This document shows positions 55,872 through 64,000 of a stretch of 64,000 nt of DNA, piece after piece. Numbering within the stretch: the first letter of the stretch is position 1; every line of letters starts with the position of its first letter. The stretch spans positions 930,001 through 994,000 of the forward strand of contig LSAX01000004.1 of the NCBI GenBank assembly GCA_001557505.1. The letters run 5' to 3'. Below the pieces are notes generated by a model. It worked only from the letters and a program-made list of their open reading frames with translations, made no database searches and was not told the DNA's origin. The stretch comes from Reticulascus tulasneorum. Lineage: Eukaryota; Ascomycota; Sordariomycetes; Glomerellales; Reticulascaceae. The position numbers were made by a program, and so were the translations under genes.

Positions 55872-57713
55872 TCAAGCGTAGCCGAAAGCCTCCTCGCGGT
55901 ATCCCGAGTGCGGAATGGCGCTATACTGGACGTCGTCAGGAGTGTAATTCTTGGCCGTCTTCACTTTCGAGAAGTAGTTCCCGCCGCCGGTACTCGTGTA
56001 GCTGGAGTCTCGAGGGGGCATTCCTGGATGGGCCTCCATGACACGGACTTGGGGATTGTAATAACCGCTCTTTCCAGGCTTCCTTAGCGGAGACTCATCC
56101 CGGTAGTATCCTGCAACAGGGACTGTTCGGCCCTCGTTGACGGTGTATCTGGTATGATGCCTCGGCGGTGGAGGATGGGCATATTGCGAAGAAATCGGTT
56201 CCGGCGAATGGGTCTTCTGGCGGCCAGATCGATGTTTTCGCTCTCGACGACGCTCGTCTTCCGAATCTTCATCATCGGTCAGCACCTGGGACTGGAGTTT
56301 CGAGCGACTTCGGCCGCGAGGTTCGGCTTCCGGAGTGTAGGCGTTGAAGGTGTGGGCTCGGGACATGGGAGCCGGAACCGGAGCCTGGCGGCTATAGGCT
56401 CCCTCGTTCATGGTGTTCGCTCTGGGCAGGCCGCCCTTCCTCGGTGGAGAGGCAGGTACGGTGGGAACAGCTCCTGGTCTAGCAAAGGCCGGTGGATGAC
56501 GGGTCGACGGCGACGCCGCATCGATGATGATCGGCGGGGTCGGATCCGGCGAATCCTTGGGACCCGAAGAGGACTTCTTGTGGGATACCTTGTCCTTGGA
56601 TTTGGGAGTGTCGTGCGAAGCACGTCTGGCAGAAACTTTAGCAGATGATCGGCGGGCGACGTCCTCGTCAGGCATCATGGACGGGGGAGGGAACGGGGCC
56701 GGCGCCGCGGTTGGAGGGGTCGGTACCGCCGCCGGGGGTACTGCATACCGAACGTTGGAGGTCTGGTCCTGGAAAGTATGGGCTCGGTTGAGCACGGGTT
56801 GGCCTTTTTGCCGGGCTGACTCCATGTAGGAAGCGGCGAACACCATGTACGAGTCCATCTTGCTCGCGGGGATTTCTTCCCGCGGAGTCGACCGCTCTCT
56901 TTCCCGTTTGGTTTCTTTCTCTTCATGCTTACGGGTGCTGCTCGAAGACTTCTTCTTATCAGACTTGGAGGCATGGTAGGCCTCGTCGTCCTCGTACGGT
57001 TCTACGTACGGAGACTTGTGTCTCCGCTTGTCTTCCGCTTCTCGCTTCCTGTCCCGTTCTCGGTCCTTCTCGAGCTTCTTCTTCTCTGCTCGTCGGAACT
57101 CCTTCTCCGCCTGCCGGGCAAGTCGATCCCGCTCTTCCTCGTCTTCTTTCCTTCGTCGTCGATCTCTTTCTCGTTCCCTCTCGTCGTCTCGCTTCGAAGG
57201 CTTCTCGTAGCCCTTCTCGTAGCTGGCCGCTCGTCGAGTACTTCGCGGTGCCTCCTCGAAGATGCGTGTGGAGTTGTGGATGTCTTCGTCCCACGATTTC
57301 GGGTACTGCTGGGCATACATCTTCGGTACGGCGGTGCCGTGCGGCGTTCGTGGAGGTCCAGCCTTGAACGAGTCGGGTCGAGGTTCGGCGGTCCGCACCT
57401 CGTAGTAGCGAGACTGCGGCGGGGTTCGGGGCGAAGATGTGTTGGCGCCCATGTTCTTCTGCATCTCCTTTCGGAGATCCATCAACTTGACCTGGTCGTC
57501 GTATTTGGCCCGCTCGTTGTCGTCTATCAGCAGCTCGTAGGCCTGCTGAACCCTCTGGAACTCATCTTGCTTAACCGCCTTAAGCGCGGCATCCTGCACC
57601 TTGTCAGGATGGCACTTGAGGACGAGTTTGCGGTGTGCTGATCGGATCTCTTGGGTCTGGGCATCTCTGGAGACGCCTAAGATCTTGTACGGATCGGGGG
57701 GTAACGAGTTCAT
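55872..57713 (-). CDS. J-domain (DnaJ-like) protein with long charged, disordered tail
   Basis: Single exon, 613 residues. The J domain covers ~8-73 (PYKILGVSRDAQTQEIRSAH) with the HPD signature at 35-37, needed to stimulate an Hsp70 ATPase. Helix IV and the usual Gly/Phe and zinc-finger regions are not present, so it is a class C J-protein. Residues ~165-290 are a highly charged Arg/Glu/Lys stretch (RERERDRRRRKEDEEERD) that may be a long single helix, and ~300-613 are Pro/Ser/basic and disordered, with RAHTF repeated (twice). There is no signal peptide or membrane helix; nucleus or cytosol is likely. Such fungal class C proteins are conserved but poorly studied. Confidence 0.88.
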   Translation of the reverse strand: MNSLPPDPYKILGVSRDAQTQEIRSAHRKLVLKCHPDKVQDAALKAVKQDEFQRVQQAYELLIDDNERAKYDDQVKLMDLRKEMQKNMGANTSSPRTPPQSRYYEVRTAEPRPDSFKAGPPRTPHGTAVPKMYAQQYPKSWDEDIHNSTRIFEEAPRSTRRAASYEKGYEKPSKRDDERERERDRRRRKEDEEERDRLARQAEKEFRRAEKKKLEKDRERDRKREAEDKRRHKSPYVEPYEDDEAYHASKSDKKKSSSSTRKHEEKETKRERERSTPREEIPASKMDSYMVFAASYMESARQKGQPVLNRAHTFQDQTSNVRYAVPPAAVPTPPTAAPAPFPPPSMMPDEDVARRSSAKVSARRASHDTPKSKDKVSHKKSSSGPKDSPDPTPPIIIDAASPSTRHPPAFARPGAVPTVPASPPRKGGLPRANTMNEGAYSRQAPVPAPMSRAHTFNAYTPEAEPRGRSRSKLQSQVLTDDEDSEDERRRERKHRSGRQKTHSPEPISSQYAHPPPPRHHTRYTVNEGRTVPVAGYYRDESPLRKPGKSGYYNPQVRVMEAHPGMPPRDSSYTSTGGGNYFSKVKTAKNYTPDDVQYSAIPHSGYREEAFGYA

Positions 57714-58146
57714 AATGATGCGCTGATTGTTGGGAGGCGGTCCGGGAATCCAGGTTGTCGAGGTCTGGGAAGAAGGGGGAAAAGAGTGGTAATAATTGAA
57801 AAGAAAGTCGTCGCTTGCGATCCGAAAGGGTCTTTAGGCGACGAGGCTATTATTGCATCGATGCGGCGATGACTAGGCGCAGGCTGAGGGCGGATGCGGA
57901 AGTTGGTTTGGGGCGAGGAAGGCTGGAGGGTATTGAGGGTGGGATGGAATTCGGTGAGACGAAGGGAATTCAAGGGATGCCGGGGCGGGCGATGAAAAGG
58001 AAAGGGAAGCTAGGATGGGGCCGCTGTTCGGGTTCTGGATTTAGTAGCGTCCGCGTGCGAGACCACTGCGTAAGTGCCGCCGCCGTGTAAATTGGAAAGG
58101 GATAGGACGAGCGGACGACGATCCTTGAATCGTGGCTCCTGTCTCG

Positions 58147-58149
<3 letters not shown>

Positions 58150-58180
<31 letters not shown>
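58150..58180 (+). repeat. (CT)15 microsatellite
   Basis: Uninterrupted CT dinucleotides, followed at 58192-58220 by a second, imperfect CT/GCTC block; 440 bp upstream of the J-domain gene start. Confidence 0.9.
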
Positions 58181-58183
<3 letters not shown>

Positions 58184-59651
58184 CACTCAGGGCTCTCTCT
58201 CTCTCGCTCGCTCGTTCGCTCTGGTGCTCTGGAAAAGTAGGTAATAGTGTACACTACACACGCAAGGTAGGTGGAGGAGGTGTGTTGCTGGGAGAGGTTG
58301 ATGTTGAAGTTGGACAGTGCCCAGTAGTAATACCCAAGGCCAAGTACGAGGGACTTTGACTAGGGACTTATTGGCGGCCCAGGGGGTACTTGGGTACTTT
58401 GGTACCTTACCAAAGCAGGTCCTGTCCCCGCTGTATTGAATTGATGAGGTCACGGGCTGGGTGTGTGTGTGGTGGTGCTCTGGCTGGTGTCCTGGTCTCG
58501 TCCACCCCAGCTTGATTCGTGCTGACCACGCAATCGACCACTGAGAGACCAGTGCTGACTGGGTCCACAAAGCAGAGGGCTTGGGGGGAGGGGCGCACAC
58601 TCGGGGGGTGCGTATGGCGGTGGTATTCGATTCGCGTAGCCGATGGCTTCAGAAAGGAGGGAGGGGGGTGGAGTGGAATGGAAGTCTGAAGATTCGTAGC
58701 GGCGCTGTGATCTGGAGGTGTGGAGGGTCCCGTCCCTTTCTGGTGGAGAACAAACGTCGGGACGAGACTGGATAGGTAGAGAGAGACACAAGGACAGGTT
58801 TGGAAAATACCCTTGGCCTGGCCTCTGGTGGGATGGATGGATGGAATGGATGGATGTATATGGGTGGATGATGACGGGATTCCTTTGGCAGCAGCGGCAG
58901 CAGCACCAGAAATGCTGTTACGTAGGAGCAGGTCCGGTACGCAGGTATGAAATGTATGGCAATCAATCGACTTAATCAAATCAGTTCAATCCGTCTGGCT
59001 GGCGGGAAGACGGCAACTGATTCTGAACCTGTTCTTTGCGCGAAATTCCTCCCACGGGGGTGGCTCACACCACAAGTTATTTACGTATGTTGCGCCTACT
59101 ACGCCCAGATTTATTAGCAGTGAGGTATGTAGCGTAGCACCACCACCACCCGTAACTGTCCGTTGCGTCGCAGGTTCTCTCCGCTTCCAAATCCTCGGAG
59201 ATGTCCTAGTGCACCTTCTGGCAGGCCCTGCTCTGCTCTGCCCTGCCAGCTAAGCTGGATGGAATCTGGCACTCCCGGCGTCCCTGATATGCAGGCGGGA
59301 TCGCAAATAATTATGCTTCGATTACTTCCGGAATGCGCCAGCCAAGCTGATGTAATATTTCCAATCCGGGGGGTGTCAGGGCAGACACCTTGACGTAAGT
59401 GGTCTGGGTTTCGAACGTATTACAAAGATTGATGGCTGAAGAATGGATCTAATCGGGACATGGAGAACAGTCAGAAATGGGCTATGAACGACAGGGACGA
59501 GAGAAATGTTTCCGAACAAAGTATGTAGAGGGTACGAGGGATATGTGAATGGACGAGGGGGTGGTGTAGGGGTATTTGGGCTATCAATGACGTTGGTGGT
59601 GGTTAAAAAATGAAGTGGCAGTAACAAAAAACGTAAGAAGAGTGTATGATT

Positions 59652-59679
59652 GAAGAAGAAGAAGAAGAAGAAGAAGAAG
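59652..59679 (+). repeat. (AAG)9 microsatellite
   Basis: GAAGAAG run followed by GCGTGAC; second AAG tract of the window. Confidence 0.9.
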
Positions 59680-60666
59680 CGTGACAAGATTGATTGATCA
59701 CTGTTCAACGAAGAGATTTCCACCCTGGAGGCGAAAAGAACCGCTTTCGGTTTCGCGATCGCTACGATCTCGTCCCCTCGTTGGTGACGGTCCAGCGAGG
59801 CCTGGGAATGTGGCCATGAACAATTGGAAGAGCGAGGCGTGGACGAAGGTGGCTGGTGGGTGGAGGGTGACCGACCCGGAATCCCAAACCATGTACACAT
59901 TCAGTGTGTACAATGTACATGTACAAGCATTTCTCTTTCTGTCGCTATCGCCGCTTGCTGGTCCCAGGTCGTGGCCTTGGTGGCAAAAAGGCCGAACACG
60001 CCCACGAATGCACCGGCTACGTATTCGTAGTCGCATGTACTACGTACTAACCGCCCTACTAGCCAGAATGTAGAGAAACAGTCTCGCCGCCGAGCGAAGC
60101 GATGCTAACGAATTCAAGTGGTTCCCACACACCAGACCTCAACTGAACGGTCTAGCCTAGGGGCCGCCGGTCAAACAAAGAGCCCGACTTCCCAAGGTAT
60201 TTCCAGTAGGAAGGAGACGCACATGGAGGTCACAGATGGGGAGGCCCTGTTTGTTTGTTTTGAATCCAAATTGCCAGCAGTGCTCGGATTGCAAATATTC
60301 GACACGTTGCTACGGGGTTCTCAGGGATCGAATGCAGGAGGGGACAAGCCGAAATAAGTCAAGCAGCAGGGTGGAATAATAGTAGCTGGTGCAGTGTGGT
60401 GCAGGGCCAAATGGGCGGTGAGAAGAACCAACAACGAACGACGACGACGCTTCCGCCGTTTGATATTCGTTTGTAAGGCGGATCCGCTGTTTCTACGAAC
60501 TTCCCTGCTTTTTCCCCCCAGGCTCTGCAGAGCAACCCCGAGGCTATCTCTATTGTGCAATGGGAAGTAATCTTCCCCGGCCTAGGTCCACCCTTTCAGA
60601 AAGTGTACAAATGCAAATGCTGAGGTAAAATATGATGTGTGAGGTTGGGCAGCAAGAGCTTGGAGG

Positions 60667-60688
60667 TGGAGGAGGAGGAGGAGGAGGG
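60667..60688 (+). repeat. (GGA)7 microsatellite
   Basis: Short GGA run. The antisense frame gives a polyproline stretch that should not be read as protein. Confidence 0.85.
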
Positions 60689-63600
60689 GCACGAGACGGT
60701 TGAACTCCAAAAGAGGTGCTGATATCAGGGTCGATAATACGGACTACATGACCAAACAAGCAGCCGGCCAGCGAAGAAGTGGAGAGAGCAGCAGGAGACA
60801 CCAAGCTCTGCCAGCATTCTTGGTTGCGAATTATTGCTTTCCGCTCGGGACGCGATAGTCGGTCGACAATCATCTGTATGTTGTTGGTCCACCCCCAGAC
60901 CCAGACCCAGACCAGACCAGACCCGGGCCCCATCATCCGATCCATCGCATGTAACTTACCACTTTTCTCGCACTCGGAGTGCAGAAGATGGTCGACATGC
61001 TACCCAGTAGCTGCAGGGTCTAGACGGATAGTCTAATCGCACCCACTGGGCGAGAGTTGCGTCCTACTACCAACTGTTTCCCAAATGGTGCCACTGCGTG
61101 CGGGCGAAAGTGAAGCCATCCCTCCAATGGTGCACATCCAGCAAGGTAATTATCGAACTGTAGATTATGTATGTACTGTATCTCATCAGTGGTGCTAGCC
61201 AATATCTTCACACCCCTCCAGGTCCATGCTCCAGACCAGCTAGCTACCCATAGGACCGACTATGACTTATCACTTTTGCCCTCGGTGATGGATTGTACGA
61301 GGCCCAATTACCTGCAGAAAGACTGTCCTCGCCTCTTTCTAGAACGGCAAATGCCCTCATTCGCTTTCTAATAGCATTGCCTTTTGTGAAACTGCGAGAT
61401 CAAGCTTGACATCGACCTGCTGCCTCTTTCTAACCCTGCAGCGGTTCCTACTGTACTGTGCCCCCTCGAACCCCTCAGCAACACGATAAGCTCAAGAGCC
61501 AGCTCACCACCCATCGCCCCGTACCTGACTTTCAGCCCATCCCGCCTCCACTCCCAGAGGCCACAGCTCACGCCAATGCGGGCCACAGCGATGGTCGCCG
61601 AGACCGCTGGTGGCAGTATGTGGCCATATCACCGGCCGCAACATGGCCAGGGGCTATTGGGGCCTAGGATCTATTGCCGTTTTGGCGGAGACCTGCAGCC
61701 GAATTCGCCCATGGCAGCCAAGAGCGAAATCAACCTATTCGCGTGCGCGGACGTCGTGTATGTGAGGGTACTGTAGTAGCGTTCCAACGATCAACCTTAG
61801 CCTTTCCATAAGACACCCAGCTATGGCGGGTGATGGACAGGGCCGCACGCTAGCCAGTCATGAGCTGAAGCGCGAGCTACGCCGGTGCTGGCGGGCCTGC
61901 ATGACACCATCTGGGCCTGGGGGACTTGGCTGGCTCTGCAACTCTCATCACACACAATTATCGCAACCTCCATCTCGTATGTGGGAGTGTGTCGTGCTAT
62001 AAAATCCCCCATCACAGCGGCCTCGTGTAGGCGACCACGAGAGATCGAAAGCAGGTACCGAGGACGATAAGGCTTGGGGGCTACACCTCTGAAGGGGGCA
62101 ACCCAACCGCACCCTACTTGCCAACCAAGTCGCCCAGAGTGCCTCGTCGAGGTGGAAAGTCACCCCTCGCCTTCCACGCCTCTTCCAGCACGAGGTGTCG
62201 AAAGTGGTGGCCTGCCCGCCTCCATGATTGGATATCCTGGATGGCAAGTCAGACGGGCCCTTTCGGGAGGGATGGCATAAGGCCGGGACGATTCGATTCG
62301 ACAGGCTCTTGGTTTTATTCTTTTACAGCGAATCAAGACGCCGGCCCGCTGACCAGTGAGACGCGCCCCAGGCTCAGCCACGACGGAACCACCATGGGGC
62401 ACGACGGATTTCGCCATGTGCTCTGGTGGAGCCGAATGGCCCCTCGCTGCGTCGAATCAAGACTCGGCCAGGGACCGATCCTGACTGGCTGTCGGCAGTC
62501 CATGGTGGGTTTCACGTTTAGCGGTCAGAACTCCAGCAAATCGCTGGCAAGTGCTGAGATGCCCAGGACGGATGATCACCTGGTGGTGCCGCAGTGGTGT
62601 GGATCTTGTCTTCCCCCTCAGGATGAGAGGGGGAAGCTGGCATGAGGATATCCAGAACTTGGATACAAGTCAGTGGGGGCGGGGAAAAGGAGACACTGCT
62701 ACTCTATCAGGTGGGGGGGGACTCTGCAACTCTCTGGCAAGAGACGGGATCAGTAGGGCAAACAAGAGATCGGCTGCTTCATGATATGCAGAGTCAAGGA
62801 GTGCCTTACCATATCCTCCTCTTACTCGTCCAGCAGCTGGTGTCGGACCACACGTACACTTGTCCGGCGTCGAGACTATTACCCCGCCATGGACGTACGT
62901 CCTCTTCGTGCCTGTTTCACCATCCCATAGGTAGTCAGGGCGGGGCTACTTTTCTTTGTTGCCAGCCATCGACATAAGTTCAAGTAAGGTAGTCAGTCTC
63001 ATCTATTACAACGGAAGGTGGCTGTTCAAAGAAGGTGCTTGGTAGAGGGGCTCCACCGGTCATCAGATTGGGGGGGGGGACATCAATAGAACCGCGCAAC
63101 TATCAAACCAGCTATTGAGTCAGTTACGGCGACATGAAAGCCATGGATTGCCGAATCGAGCTTTGGATGCTTTAGCTGGATGCCGTTGGCTCGGTGGCGG
63201 TGAGCACATGTTTCTATTGCTTTTTTTCTCTCTCTTTCTTTCTCACTTCTCGCCTTTTGCCCCCCTCTACTAATTCCTCACGGGTTGATTGGCAAAGCTG
63301 GCAACCTGCGCGCGGCGAAAGTATTGTCTCAAAACCCATCCCACATGCTTTGATGAACACTTTTGGTACGAATGCTACGGGCGGTAGTGACTACTTGAGC
63401 GGCCTGCTACCACGGCTAGATAGGTGCCTTGTTAGGGGCGACTTTGCCTCGCCACGAAATTCTTGCCTTCGCCTTCTCGCCTGAGAAGCGATGAACATCG
63501 TACCAGATCCTCCTGCTACGGTGCAAACCCCGTAAAGAATCCTCATTCCTCAATCCCAATCCAATGACACAGAATCCAAGAAGCTGCTGCCTATCCCCAT

Positions 63601-64000
63601 CACCTCCAAGATGGAATCGCTGCATCAAAACCTAAACCCCGCCGCACGCCCATTCGACAACCCCGCGATTTAATGGCGCACGCAGACCAGAGACACACAG
63701 CTGCAGAGCTGCACATTATCATCCATCCCCACCGGCTGCACCATCCCCTGAGCACCTCTTCCATTGGCTCCGGTCCTTCGAGCAAGCGCTCTCCCCCATG
63801 CGGCGTGCGTCTTCCATCGGAAACCCTAATGTAGAGGAGATAGTGCTTGTGCTTGAGCTTGTGCGACTGTGAGCTCGTGAGCTCGTGAGGCTCTCGGCTC
63901 TCACAATCCCCCCCCAACGATGCACGCGACGATATGTGAAATGTGCCGGATGGTGAACCGGAAGTGGGTTGCGGATGGGACGAAAGGGCGTAGGGGTAGA

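Larger units (their letters stand above)
57714..64000. other. 6.3-kb terminal stretch with no supportable gene
   Basis: Open frames are all under about 190 codons, overlap in several phases and lack family resemblance. The region is studded with simple repeats: CT (58150-58180), AAG (59652-59679), GGA (60667-60688), short G runs (62707, 63069), and CT-rich runs near 63220. The first ~500 bp are the promoter of the J-domain gene. The rest may be the long upstream region or leader of a gene beyond the right edge. Confidence 0.5.

Noticed and set aside
56925..57641. 238-codon plus-strand frame opposite the J-domain gene
   Set aside because: Antisense of the Arg/Glu-rich stretch, giving Ser/Leu/Arg low complexity.
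59376..59900. 174-codon minus-strand frame with poly-Phe
   Set aside because: Open because of the AAG microsatellite and Pro/Ser-rich composition; no homologue-like segment.

Overview
The window is nuclear DNA of a filamentous ascomycete (Pezizomycotina). Genes are split by short GT-AG introns of about 45-130 bp with CTAAC/CTGAC-like branch sites. Several families are typical of that group: HET-domain, Clr5-domain, fungal P450s, a KlpA-type kinesin-14 and a mucin-like wall-sensor-type protein. Exon joins below were worked out by hand from splice signals, reading phase and protein-family continuity; none is backed by transcripts here.

Left part (1-10.3 kb), accessory: 3' end of an FAD-linked oxidase, a 5'-truncated P450 relic, a short-chain dehydrogenase, a 1.2-kb inverted-repeat element whose arms carry a 9-bp minisatellite, a Fes/IroE-type esterase preceded by GATA motifs, a stand-alone thioesterase-like hydrolase, and an intact P450 with an unusual I-helix. 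It looks like an eroded secondary-metabolism or detoxification block; no synthase is visible.

Middle part (11.7-34.3 kb), mostly housekeeping: a conserved unknown protein, kinesin-14 (klpA), a divergent Vps66/Loa1-type acyltransferase, dihydroxyacid dehydratase (ILV3) with a TGAGTCA cross-pathway element upstream, a six-exon flavin monooxygenase, a large four-TM protein beside a decayed paralogue fragment, a small secreted 8-cysteine protein, mitochondrial ClpP (five exons, one GC-AG intron), a conserved probably mitochondrial protein, and a two-TM protein.

Right part (34.3-64 kb): a 4.4-kb stretch without an intact gene, a Clr5-domain protein with a long glutamine-rich repeat tract, a 1317-residue Ser/Thr-rich membrane protein with four cysteine microdomains, an intronless HET-domain protein, a sterol O-acyltransferase (ARE type), a J-domain protein, and a final 6.3 kb with microsatellites but no supportable gene.

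No tRNA, rRNA, CRISPR or autonomous transposon was found. Metabolic genes (ILV3, sterol acyltransferase, Loa1-like acyltransferase, ClpP) appear to be independently transcribed neighbours. The main leads are the inverted-repeat element, the P450 lacking the acid-alcohol pair, the GC-AG intron and micro-exons of clpP, the relic paralogue, and the cysteine-microdomain protein.
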